Source: Podaxis mareebaensis (taxonomy: Eukaryota; Basidiomycota; Agaricomycetes; Agaricales; Agaricaceae). Taken from it: a stretch of 64,000 bases of DNA. Both the position numbers and the translations under genes were made by a program. Shown here piece after piece: positions 44,501-55,593 of this stretch (the stretch's first letter is position 1; the number at the start of each line of letters is the position of its first letter). The notes under the pieces are model-generated. The model was not told where the DNA came from and ran no database searches. It was given only the letters and a program-made list of their open reading frames with translations. The stretch lies in NCBI GenBank assembly GCA_018524725.1, contig JAEUWP010000022.1:1-64000 (forward strand). Reading direction: 5' to 3'.

Positions 44501-44616
44501 CGCAGATTGGGTTGGCGAAGGTTGCGGAGCCGGATGCAGATGCTTTTTTGACGTATGCGGCGATTGTGCCAGAGTATTGTCGGTTGGAGGGGTTGTTGGT
44601 CAAAGGGATTGTGTGA
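41523..44616 (+). CDS. D-xylulose kinase (FGGY family) with large low-complexity insertions
   Basis: Seven exons: 41523-41665, 41729-41802, 41957-42027, 42080-42641, 42695-42905, 42978-43079 and 43191-44616. All junctions are GT-AG and in phase (862 aa). Phosphorylates D-xylulose with ATP to feed xylose into the pentose phosphate pathway in the cytosol. N-terminal FGGY half: LFLGIELSTDQLRASIVD, QHALVWWKS, ERMAARVGTAATPSM, GRVQLASAF. C-terminal half: ILSFGPMDMLLTP, RALVRDMYTKSWSAFDRL, PPGGSIGLDDKLFSFW, IKVNEFRDLRANPR. Two Ser/Gly/Ala-rich insertions (about residues 455-525 and 615-825) lengthen it well beyond the roughly 550-620 aa usual for fungal xylulokinases. The terminal EYCRLEGLLVKGIV matches the family end, so the insertions are inside one gene. 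The start is the first ATG before the conserved N-terminus. Confidence 0.9.
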
Positions 44617-46514
44617 AAAGGTTTGTGGCGGCTTTGGTGTTGTTTTTCAGGCCGTGCGTTGTCTTTGGGCTCGCTACGTCTTCGGTTCTTGGTTCTTGTT
44701 TCTGGAGTTCTGGAATTCCCCGTGCTCTTTGGCTTTTGCTTCGTACTCAATTGTGTACGGTCACGGTTTACCTCTCCCCATGCACCCCTACATGTGTCCT
44801 GCCACCGCCTCCCCCTCCCTAAGTTTCTGTTGTTACCGCTCGAATTCGCTTTCGCCCATCTTATTACTTATCTACGGAATCGCAACGTCAACAGAAGACG
44901 TGTTTACTATCCCACTTTTATATCTCTGGAGAATTCTTGCTTTTTTACGGCTACATATACTTACGTACTTTTGTCGATTTTGCTTTGCTTTCTCTTCTTG
45001 TTTGGTCTTTGGCTTTGGGTGATTTTATGTCGTGAACGATAAAAAGTTGAATGAATTTGTTTCGAGCTACCAGTGACTGACTGCGTGGTTTGGTATGCTT
45101 GAGATTTTGTCGTTCCTGTTCCTCAGGTTTCAAATCTCAGTGGTCGCGATACCAAACACAGTATGAAGGCTATTCAAGTTTGAATATGGGGGATAGTCGA
45201 GGACGAAAAGATTCTTTCGTTACCTTGATTCTCGACGGCTACGTCCTCCCTGGTATGCACCGGCCCGTCGTTCTTCGGGTTTGCGCATTATGCCTGACCG
45301 TTCCCCCAACGACGTACAAAATCCCCAAACGGCTCAAGAGAGGAGGTCGACACAGTTCATTGTGAATTCAAAGCTCCGACAATCGAGGAAATATCTTCAC
45401 CGCCGATGCAAAGTACCTAAGCCTGTTGTTTGAACGTTCATGATAATGACAAGACTTTGATTTGACGTGAGATAGATACCCTAGACGGACATGCCTTGAA
45501 GCTAGGTACCATAGTCAACATCTCCCTACCACCTGGGATTCCTGCGACTAAATGGAAAACGGAGACCAAAGCGAACTTTCCAGGGCCGTTGCATCCTAGG
45601 GGATGTACACCTGGCTCACGATCGCAGCTGATCAAGAGGAGGCGAACAAGAGAACATGCTTGAACAACAGGTTTTCAGAACAAGCTGCCCATGTCGAGCC
45701 TGATGTGATCAAGAGCGATGTTCCTGGCGATAATACATCGATGAGGACTAGTCCCTACTAGCCCCTGGTACGGGAAGAGTGTGGGTCTTTGATCGGTCGA
45801 TCAGGCATTCTTCGTCCGACTCCGTTGTTTGTCGCTAAGTGTGGGACCTTTTCGTTTTCCCCTCATTAGCGTCCTGTTGCTTCGTTGAGGGGTGTTTTTC
45901 TGTGTTTATCCCGAGTTCTGACGCAAGCCGGCGAGCACTAAGCGCTAAACACTGAGCCGAATGAGGTGTAAGAAGAATTCGAAGGAGAAACCTTTACCCT
46001 GATTGTGGGCTCATAAGATCAGATGCACGTTGTAAGTATAGTAAAGTACTAACAATTGTTCGCGTCCGGGTGTGAAATCAACGGGCCACATGAACCTGAT
46101 GATGATTTCTGGTGACTCTTTAGGGTTCACGATGATGTTGCACAGCACCAGAAGGGATCCCCTGAGGAGATGATCGTCCTGAATTTGGGTCGACTGGAAG
46201 CTGAGAACGCCAGTGGGCTCGTTGGTCTGGGGCTGGGGCTTCTGACATTGACCAAGCAGCACAAGGTCGGATCATAGCCCAAGGGCAGGTACATTGCCAT
46301 ATATCCATGCTCTCAGTGAGGTGTTTTTTGGGGTTCCTGTGCTCCAGCAGGCACCAGCACCATGATGGATGTATTCATTCCCAGCCAGAAATTTACTTGG
46401 CTCAAGTGAACTGGACAGAAGAAAACGCTCGCAAACGCTGAGTACCTTGAGGAAGATCATGAGTTTCACTGTACCATTCTGGTCCAGTTGGTGATGTGCC
46501 CTCGATTTAATTAT
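44617..46514. other. Gene-poor stretch right of the xylulokinase gene
   Basis: Holds the xylulokinase 3' UTR and about 1.4 kb without a gene I can support. Plus-strand segments at 45178-45362 and 45480-45660 (LGTIVNISLPPGIPATKWK) and a minus-strand segment at 46010-46470 look protein-like but are short and break frame. They may be decayed genes. Confidence 0.3.
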
Positions 46515-47069
46515 GTTACTGGCTCGGGGATCTTCTGACTATGTTTGCTGAGGTTTAGATCTGACATATGATATCTGATCTGACCGGTAATGATTCATGA
46601 TTGACGAGTAACGACGCCCCTGATCTTCGACACCAACGCCCTCTCCCAGACTGGCCGGGGCCCTCCAACGTCGAATGATACCTAGCGGAACTGGTGAATC
46701 CTCGAACCCAGAGAGATTGTGTAACTCGTGAGTCAAGAGCTATTGCTCTTTTCTTGTTTTGCTGTCGTTCTCCAGGTATTATCGCTAGCTTGCGCCTTAA
46801 GTACCACGATTTATTGCCCAGACAGTGGCACCTAACAGAGACTTAATGCGTTTAAATGTTCCCTTCCAGAATCGACTCGTGAATTCTTTATTCGTGGCAA
46901 TATCGGAACAAGGGTGGTATAAGCGACTCTTCAACAGGCAACCACTGGATTATGAACCACGATGACGTGTTTCTCCGGTATCTATACATGAGGTTGGGGC
47001 GGTTCTTGTCTGTACGAGATTATGGAATTCATCATATGACCTAATTGAACCACTCCTGCATGGAGAGAG

Positions 47070-47105
47070 CATATAAGCTGGGGTGCTGACCGCATAGCAC
47101 CCCAG
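47070..47105 (+). promoter_or_regulatory. TATA box and 5'-UTR hairpin of the intact lectin unit
   Basis: CATATAAG at 47070-47077 lies 61-68 bp upstream of the ATG. It is followed at once by a perfect 10-bp inverted repeat, CTGGGGTGCT (47078-47087) and AGCACCCCAG (47096-47105), with an 8-nt loop. The two decayed units keep the site with mismatches. It could be a transcript hairpin or a palindromic protein-binding site. Confidence 0.5.
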
Positions 47106-47137
47106 AAACACCTACCTTATCGCATCCATCACCAAAT

Positions 47138-47773
47138 ATGCCTCTCAGAGATATTCAGTCTGGCCGCCGTTACAAGATCACCAACGTAAAGAACACGGAA
47201 CGTGTTCTTGATCTCTCCGGTGCCGATAACCGTTCGAGTACGTCGCTTGCCTTGCTACTCTCTTTCCAAAGGCTAATTATCGAATGTGCAGTTATCGGTT
47301 ACGGATCGCATGGGGGCGATAATCAGAAGGTAAGTAGCGTCGCTCCGTCGTCGAGGTGATGTTGACGCGATTTTCAGTGGGAGCTTCAGCAGGATAGCGA
47401 AGGATGGACCTTCAGGAACGTTTCTACGGGACTGTACGCCGCTGTTGAAGGCCAGAGGGATAGTCATAACAATTATCCGAACGGGACTAAAGTCATTGGC
47501 TCCCAACAACCCTACAAGTGGCACATCTGGAAGGAGAACGAGGGCGAGTTGAATAGCAATTCCAATGCGCCGGCCAAGTTTAGGTACATCAACCGTACAG
47601 TTAATCCGTTGGACACGACTGACGGTAAAGTTAGGATTTCGGTACCGTATGTGAAGAAAAGCCTTGATCTCTCCAACCATGGACAAGGACCCGATATTGA
47701 GATCTGGGGAAAATGGGACGGCGAAAACCAGCTCTGGTACTTTGATGAAGGTGTGCCACAATCGCATTTATAA
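47138..47773 (+). CDS. Ricin-B-like lectin, 177 aa (intact array copy)
   Basis: Three exons: 47138-47237, 47292-47329 and 47378-47773; introns of 54 and 48 bp, GT-AG, in phase. Begins MPLRDIQSGRRYKITNV and contains DLSGAD, GGDNQKWEL (QxW-type), PYKWHIWKEN and NQLWYFDEG (QxW). This is a beta-trefoil carbohydrate-binding fold like the 148-aa lectin at 39.9-40.6 kb but with an extra segment in the third exon. No signal peptide, so probably cytosolic. Likely glycan-binding defence or storage lectin; target unknown. Confidence 0.85.
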
Positions 47774-48976
47774 TTTCTAACTTGTAAATTCTGACTTTGA
47801 GGAGCTTGAAACATATAATTGCGCGTTAGCGCCTAAGCGGACGGTGAACGATGAACATGTATGAATACTCTTGCAGATTGAAATGAACATCACGGAATCA
47901 TGAACGGTTCAACGTTGGATGATGAAGTAAGATCACGATGTCAGTCCGTGACCTGCATGAATCAGGCCTGGCCCCCCTGGTAAGGTAGACGACACACAAA
48001 CCCGAACAATGATGCGTGATTTTGTGTGACAGACGGTCAATCAAAATCTAATAGCTAATTCCTGTAGACCAAATTGTGGAATATAGCCTCTATAAAAATT
48101 CGGGAGTTGCCTTTTCCAGCTAGGATGCCGAATATCTCGAACAGCCTGAGTCCTCTATTATTTTTGAACCGGGCCTCTGAATTGGCTGTCTGCCTCGATT
48201 AATGTACCGATTCTATTCCTGCGATAAAATATACATGGCGTCTCAAGTAATGTGACAACTAAGTCCTATATAAAATCTTTGATATCAGCTACGCTGGCTC
48301 CTGATTCTGATTGTTCTCAGGCGTGTGTTACTGGCCCTGGGATCTTTCTGATTATATTTGTTGAAGCTTCGATCTGATATAGGATATCTGATCTAATCAC
48401 TAATGATTAACGATCTGACTCCCTGACCCTCGACACCAACGCCCTCTCCCAGACTGGCCGGAGCCTCCGTTCCATGATACCTAGCGGAACTGGTTCATCC
48501 TCAAGCTGGGAGGGATTTTGTGACTCGGGAATGATGAGCTGTTGCCCTTTCCTTGGTTCGCGGTCGTTCCCCAGGTATTATTTGTTCTTGAAGACCATCG
48601 AGACTCGGAAGGGCTAGCTTGTGTCACACCTTCCATAAGTTACCATGATATATTGACTAGACAGTTGCATTTGATAAAGACTTAACCCGGTTAGGTGTTC
48701 TCTTCCAGGTTGACTCATGAATTCTTTATTCGTGGGGATGCTGGGGAAGGGGCGTTATAAGTGACCCTTCAACGAACAACCACTGGGTCCATGAACTACA
48801 ACGTCATGTTTCTCCGGTATCTATACATGAGGCTGGGGCAGTTCTTGTTTTATATGTGCTTATGGCATTCATCATAGGACTTCATTAAACCACTCCTGTC
48901 TGGAGAGAACATATAAACTGGGGTGTTGATCGCATAGCACCCCAGAAATTCCTACCTCATCTCATCCATCATCAAC

Positions 48977-49605
48977 ATGCCTCTCAGAGATATTCAGTCT
49001 GGCCGCCGTTACAAGATTACCAACGTAAAGAACATGGAACGTGTCCTTGAGCTCTCTGGTGCAGATAACCGTTCGAGTACGTCGCTTGCCTTGCTGCTCT
49101 CTTTCCAAAGGCTAATTACTGAACATGCAGTTGTTGGTTACGGATCGCATGGAGGCGACAATCAGAAGGTAGGTATCTTCGCTTCGTCGCCTCGATGATA
49201 TTGTTGACGTGATTTTAAGTGGGAGCTCGAGCAGGACAGAGTAGGATGAACCTTCAGGAACTCTTCTACAGGACTGTACGCCGCTATTGAAGAACAGAGG
49301 GATAGTCATAATTATTATCCGAATGGAACCAAGGCCATTGGTTCCCCAGAACCCCACAAATGGCACATCTGGAAGGAGAACGAGGACGAGTTGAACAACA
49401 ACTCCGATGTGCCGGCCAAGTTTAGGTACGTGAGCCGCATTCCGTTGGACACGACTGACGGTTAAGTTAGGGTTTCGGTACTGGGTGTGGAGCAGTGCCT
49501 TTATCTCTCCGACTATGGACAGGGACCCGATGTTGAAATCTGGGAAAAATGGGACGCCGTACACCAACTCTGGTACTTTGATGAAGGTGTGTCGCGATCG
49601 GAAAT
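48977..49605 (+). pseudogene. Ricin-B-like lectin pseudogene (array unit 2)
   Basis: The first exon is preserved (MPLRDIQSGRRYKITNV) and both introns are recognisable. The Trp codon of the intact copy is TGA at 49247-49249, a TAA lies near 49463, and codons are lost around 49430-49445. The second acceptor reads AAG instead of CAG. Promoter and 3' block are well conserved, so decay followed duplication. Confidence 0.8.
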
Positions 49606-49858
49606 TCTAACTTGCAAATTCTGACTTTGAGGAGCTTGAAACATAAATGCGCATTAGCCTAAGTGGAAGGTGAATGGTGAGCATGTATGAATACTTTTGC
49701 AGGTTGAAATAAACATCACAGACTCGCGAGCGGTTCAGTGTTGGATATCTGGATGATGAAGTAAGATCACGATGTCAGCCCATGAATGCACGTGACGCAG
49801 GCCATGGTACAATATGGTACAAACAAGAGATCTTTTCCCACGACGACAGTCGGACAAC

Positions 49859-50060
49859 TATAATTTCTAACTTGCAAATTCTGACTTTGAGGAGCTTGAA
49901 ACATAATTGCACGTTAGCGTCTGAGCGGATGGTGAATGACGAGTATGTGTGAATACTCCTGCAGGTTGAAATAAACATCACAGAATCATGAATGGTTCAA
50001 CGTTGGATGGTGAAGTAAGGTCGCGATGTCAGTCCATGACCTGCATGAATCAGGCCTGGT
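49859..50060 (+). repeat. Extra copy of the lectin-unit 3' flank block
   Basis: About 200 bp nearly repeating the segment that follows each lectin copy (starts about 47774, 49606 and 51735). It is an extra copy after unit 2 with no lectin exons in front of it, from an unequal exchange or a deletion of a further unit. Confidence 0.6.
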
Positions 50061-51098
50061 CCCCCTGGTAAGGTAGACGACGCGCGACGCACGAACCCGA
50101 ATAACGATGCGTGATTTTGTGTGACAGTCAATCAAAATCTAATAACTAATTCCTGTGGGCCAAATTGCGAAATATAGCCTATAAAAGTTCGGGAGTTGCC
50201 TTTTCTGGATATCATAGGAAGCCGAATATCTCGAACAACCTGAATCCTTTATTGTTTTTGAATCAGGCCGCTAAAGTGGTTGTCTGCCTCGATTAATGTA
50301 CCAATTCCATTTCTGCGATAAAATATATGTGGCACCTCATGTTATGTAACAACTTAAAATCCTATATAAGACCTTTGATACCCTCTACGCTGGCTCCCGA
50401 TTCTGATTGGTCTCAGGTGTGGTTTACTGGTCCGGGGATCTTTCTGATTACATTTGTTGAGGCTCTGATCTGATACCTATAGGATATCTGGTCTAATCAC
50501 TAACGATTAATGATTCGTTGATTAACCCTTGACTCCCTGACTCCCTGATCCCGACGCCAATGCCCTTTCCCAGACTGGCCGGAGCCTCCGTTCCATGATA
50601 CCTAGTGGAACTGGTTCATCCTCAGGCCAGGAGGGATTTTGTGACTCGGGAATGATGAGCTGTTGCCCTTTCCTTGGTTCGTGGTCGTTCTCCAGGCATT
50701 ATTTGTTCTTTGAAGACCATTGATACTCGGAAGGGCTAGCTTGTGTCACACCTTCCATAAGTTACCATGATATATTTGGATTTGATAGAGACCCAACTCG
50801 GTTGGGTGTTCTCTTCCAGGTTGACTCATGGATTCTTTATTCGTGGGGATGCTGGGAAAGGGGCGTTATAAGTGACCCTTCGACAGGCAACCACAAGACC
50901 CGTGAATTACAATGACATGTTTCTCCGGGATCTAATACTATACATGAGGTTGGGGCAACTCTTGTCTTGTATGCGATTATGGCATTCATCATGACTTCAT
51001 ACTTCATTAAACCACTCCTGTCTGGAGAGGGCATATAAACTGGGGTGCTGACTGCATAATACCCCAGATACTCCTGCCTCATCTCATCAATTACCAAC

Positions 51099-51730
51099 AT
51101 GCCTCTCAGAGATATTCAGTCTGGCCGCCGTTACAAGATCACAAACGTAAGGAACATGGAACGTGTTCTTGAGCTCTCTGGTGCCGATAACCATTCAAGC
51201 ACGTCGCCTGCCTTGCTGCTCTCTTTCCAAAGGCTAATTACTGAACATGCAGTTATGGGTTACGGATCACATGGAGGTGATAATCAGAAGGTGGGTGTCT
51301 TTGCTTTGTCACTGAGACGATGTTGTTGACGCGATTTTGAGTGGGAGCTCCAGCAAGACAGAGAAGGGTGGGCCTTCAGGAACCCTTCTACGGGACTGTA
51401 CATCGCTGCTGAAGGACAGAGGGATGATCAGAACAATTATCCGGATCCAACTAAGGTCATTGGTTCCCCACAACCTTACAAGTGGCACATCCGGAAGGAG
51501 AACGAGGACGAGTTGAACAATAACTCCAGTGTGCCGGCCAAGTTTATGTACGTAAACGGCACTCGTTGGACACGACTGACAGTTAAGTTAGGGTTTCGAT
51601 ACCGGGTGCGGAGCAGTGTCTTGACCTCAACAACACTGGAGAGGGACCCGAAGTTTTAATCTGGACAATTTGGCACGGCGAAAACCAACTCTGGTACTTC
51701 GATGAAGGTGTGTCGCGATCACATCCGTAG
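51099..51730 (+). pseudogene. Ricin-B-like lectin pseudogene (array unit 3)
   Basis: Starts MPLRDIQSGRRYKITNV like the intact copy and keeps the Trp of the first QxW region, but a small deletion shifts frame near 51555 and a TAA follows near 51583. Several substitutions occur at otherwise conserved positions. It probably decayed independently of unit 2, because the disabling changes differ in part. Confidence 0.75.
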
Positions 51731-51960
51731 CCTCTAACTTGCAAATTCTGACTTTGAGGAGCTTGAAACGTAACTACACGTTAGCATCTATGCAGATGTT
51801 GAATGATGAGCACGTATGAATACCCTTGCAGGTTGAAATAAACATCACAGAATCATGAACGGTTTCAACATTGGATGATGAAGTAAGATCGCGATGTCGG
51901 TCCACAACATGCATAAATCAGGCCCCTGGTACGGTACAAGGCACGTCCCACGATGACTGT

Positions 51961-53102
51961 TGGAAGACTGAGAGTGAAATTTTAAACTCAGGAACCCATC
52001 ATGCTGTGTTCCACTTACTGGCTGTGGGCACTCATGCTTAAGTCAATTGAGTCTTAAACTATTGTTTTTGGCTGTCGTAACGTGCACGGTCGAGGACTTA
52101 GAGCACTATAATGTTCCTTATCCGCAGTAGCCACAGTCTACTTGAGCGACCACACCACGTCATTCTGAAGTCCTGAGTTGTTAGCCACACTATTATTTCA
52201 AAGGGGCCTACTCCAGCCTACTCACAAGGCATACTCCACCGAGCGGTCTCGAACATACCCCATGATCCGGGGTGGCTTTGAGGACCAAGGCGCACGATAG
52301 GAAATAGGGGCTGGAGTACAATTTGGAATTCGGAAACGAAAGAGAAGAACCCAGAGCCCGCTTGTTGTCTTGAGTATTTGCCTTTAATTATGAGGTCTAG
52401 CACAAGGAAGACTTCATAGACTTCCGTTTTCAGGAGAACACATAAATGACTGAAGTGAGCATTCTATGGTTCTTATATCCATTACTTTATACTGATTGAA
52501 TGGCATTTTGAGCTGGCATACTCATACGCAAGATTCCGGACTTCTTCTTGGTGGATACTTATCGATAGGGACTCATTCAGGTAGAGGAGACGTCCGTCCG
52601 CAAGATCACTCGTGGCTGGGAACCCGGCAAGATGGATTCATTTGTCCTAGAGAACTGCTCGTAGTTGCGCCATAGTGGTGGCGACGCTAAGTTTAGCATG
52701 AGACACAGGCGATTGCACTGATAGCTAAACTTAATCATCTTGTCGTCTTCTTAGTTATTCTTATACTGGGCCTCGGCGGGCTATGGTAGTTTGTACCGAT
52801 GATTGCTCGTATACACGGCTGATTAATCCAGTTTGGTCTGTTATCACGTGGGATCTCCCCACTCCAGGGTAACACGAGGCCTCCTAGGTGCTTATGAAGA
52901 TTCATAATGTCATCATATATCGCGATTTCGCGAAGCCCGAAAATGCTGGGTATAAAAGTGACAGTGTCTCGTCGTCTCAGCAGTACACCAGCGAAGAGAT
53001 TGCCCGATACTACAACAGGCTAGAACTTGATTAACACTCATACACTACCAAGAAATTTCCGAGGATCTCCTTACTAGCGTCCTATCGAGCCAACCGCGGA
53101 AC
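51961..53102. other. Intergenic stretch before the dehydrogenase gene
   Basis: No gene seen. The right end is the promoter of the downstream gene: GGGTATAAAAGTGAC at about 52949-52963 is a good TATA box about 140 bp upstream of the ATG at 53103. Confidence 0.45.
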
Positions 53103-54507
53103 ATGACCGCAGCTAAAAGTGTTATTGTAGTTGCAGGTGCGTTGATATCTGTCATTTGGGTGATTTTCTAATCCCCGATGATACGCGCATTCCAATTTTT
53201 TTGTTTATGGGACGGAGGTTAACTCTTGGGTCAACATTATCTTTTTTCAGGTGTCGGAAACGGGGCTGGAACTGGTGCGGCAGTTGCGTAAGTCGAGGAT
53301 TCAGATACCTCAAAATAGAACTCTCCTCGAGGTTGTCAACTTGCGGAGGACCTTCCATCATTCCGTCGTGGAGGACCAGGCTAATATGCGTTTTGTTTCT
53401 TTCGACTGCAGACGCCTATTCGCCAAGGAGGGATATGCTGTTGCACTTCTAGCGAGACGAGGAGATACTCTGAACAAGTTCGCAGAAGAACTCAACCAGG
53501 GGGGCGGCGAGGTGAGTACATCTTTCAAACATCCATCAGGACTCCATCATTACCTATCGAAGCCTTCGATGATCGATGAGGTCTGGTTCGCATGCCCCAA
53601 TGATCTGACATGAATCTGCCCCTTTTCTATCTTTTAGGCGGTAGCCTTCCCACTTCCAGCTTATTCGGCTGAAGCCGTCGCGTCTGCGTGGTCATCAATC
53701 AAGGGACGATTCCCGAAACCCAAATACGAGATCAGAGTCGGGGTCTGGAATGCGGGGCAGGGCGTGTTCAAGAAGTTCTTGGACGTTACTCCCGAGGATA
53801 TTGAACAGTCCACGCAGGTTAACATAATCGCCGCCTTTGCATTTTCCAGGCAAGCCATCCTCACTTTCAAGGAGAATGAAATCGAAGCTGGGAACGGCAA
53901 GCGAGGCGCGCTCGTTTTTACAGGTGCTACGGCAAGTCTTCGGGGAAACGTCTTTACCAGTGCCTTTGCTTCTTCGAAGTTCGCCCTGAGGGCCTTGTCA
54001 CAGAGTTTGAGCAAGGAGTTCGGAAAGGAGAATATACATGTGAGTTGTCAATGTTTACTCCCTTGCACTGCATGGACTAAATCTAGTTCTGCTAGGTCGC
54101 TCATGTGAGTGTCTTCCTCTCATATATCGACCGATTAGTGACCAAATTTTCAACTGTGACAAGGTGATCATTGACGGCGGTATGTTTCAAATTTTCCTGC
54201 CTAACTCTATGCTGACTGATCTTCTCAGTCATTTCAACTGATCGGACTCGGGAAACGAAAGGTCCTGAATGGGAGCGCAACGAAGATATCAGACTGAGTG
54301 CAGAAAGCATTGCCAATGTGAGCTGAGTCTCATTCGGATTTTTGCGGACCTCATACAGGCTTCTTTCTAGTCGTACCTGTATCTTGTCAAACAAGATAGA
54401 TCAGCTTGGACGTGGGAGTTGGATTGTAAGTCATCCGCCATCGACATTGATCGAGGGTGCTGTTTGCTTATGCTCACGTAGTACGTCCTGCCCACGAGAA
54501 GTGGTGA
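53103..54507 (+). CDS. Short-chain dehydrogenase/reductase-like protein 1, 255 aa
   Basis: Nine exons reconstructed in frame: starts at ATG 53103 (MTAAKSVIVVAG), includes a 9-nt exon coding VAH, and ends with ELDLRPAHEKW at TGA 54505-54507. Rossmann nucleotide-binding glycine motif GVGNGAGTGAAVA, then RLFAKEGYAVALLAR, NAGQGVFKKFLDV, GALVFTGATASLRG and AHVIIDG. Where classical members have the catalytic Tyr-x3-Lys, this one reads FASSK, so Tyr is Phe. That subgroup is annotated as NAD(P)-binding oxidoreductases of unknown substrate. It faces its paralogue at 55594-56831 tail to tail. Confidence 0.88.
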
Positions 54508-55593
54508 AAGGGGTTTGTGCTGTCGCCCGGACGAACATGGTCTATTTTTCATCGAGCGATCCTGATGGAGTCCTGATAATGTACATGTGCCCTTCGACCT
54601 GTCACAGACGCTTGATCGAGGTAGAACAATATATGAAACGGAACATATCAAACTAAGGAAATGGGTGGGACCCCCCTTTGAGTGAGCAGGATTCGTTATT
54701 CTAGACAGATTGGGCGCACCAGTACACGTCCATTGATACAAGAGAGAACTGCCGTGTGTTCGCTCTGCCTTCCTATCATGCCTCCTGGAAAAGCAGGGCA
54801 CCCACTTTCGCTGCGGGACAGTGAGTACAGATGATGCACCCTAGTAACCAGGTTCAGACACATACAGGCGCATGTTGAATCTGCCGGTCAGGTTCCGGTT
54901 GCATGAAGTAATACTGAGAAGACTGCTAGGGAGTCGGCAAGGCGAGGACTACCAGTGGAACCTTTGAAATCATCAGGGAATGTAGAAACTAGTTGGGTAG
55001 AATATCGGTGGGGGCCTAAGCCAGGAGTGTGTACAATGAGTCCAGGGCAGATAGCAAGTCAGATGCATAGGAGTACGAGGCAAAAATTATATGTCATCTG
55101 CACATCATAAATATATGACAAGTGAGTTACGCACAGCCCTGGGACCGGGATAACACGTGTAACCAGAGGTGTAACAGGAGGTACAAAAGGCCTTCCCCAA
55201 GAGAAATCATTCCAGACCCAAATTGCACAGGAGGAAGATATTCAGTGGGAATTCAAGAGCAGTGGCTGCGCGCCAACTTGGCGAGCCAAGGACAAGCTTG
55301 AGCTGGCTGAAACCGAAATACGGGAGGACTCTGAGGGTCAAAAGATGTTAGCACGGAGCCACGCCATGCCAGCCGGTCAGAGGGTCTCTATCCCTCGTGT
55401 GACAAGGCGGTACCAGATGTTAGATTTCTGGCATATGCTAATTGGTGATTTTGTCACGCGGCTCCCGGACTCCAGGTGCATTTTAGATATGGTAAGTCCT
55501 TGGTGGAAAAACAGATCATGCCTGCAAGAGCGACGGTAGATTGGTAGCATATTTAATGAGATAGGTAACGTTATACCAGGATCGGACCGTTTT
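54508..55593. other. Region between convergent dehydrogenase genes
   Basis: About 1.1 kb that should hold both 3' ends. A plus-strand open segment about 55205-55540 (AQEEDIQWEFKSSG, RVTRRYQMLDFWHML) looks weakly coding, but no family or gene model can be supported. CpG and codon pattern resemble old coding DNA. Confidence 0.25.

Larger units (their letters stand above)
46515..51960 (+). repeat. Tandem array of three ricin-B-like lectin units
   Basis: Three direct units with starts of the coding part at 47138, 48977 and 51099 (spacing 1,839 and 2,122 bp). Each unit has a conserved upstream block (beginning TTACTGG near 46515, about 48330 and about 50420), a TATAAA-type promoter, the lectin gene and a conserved 3' block (TTCTAACTTG...CTTTGAGGAGCTTGAAAC). 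The 3' block occurs twice after unit 2 (about 49606 and 49865), which accounts for most of its extra length. Unit 1 is intact; units 2 and 3 are broken. Confidence 0.85.
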
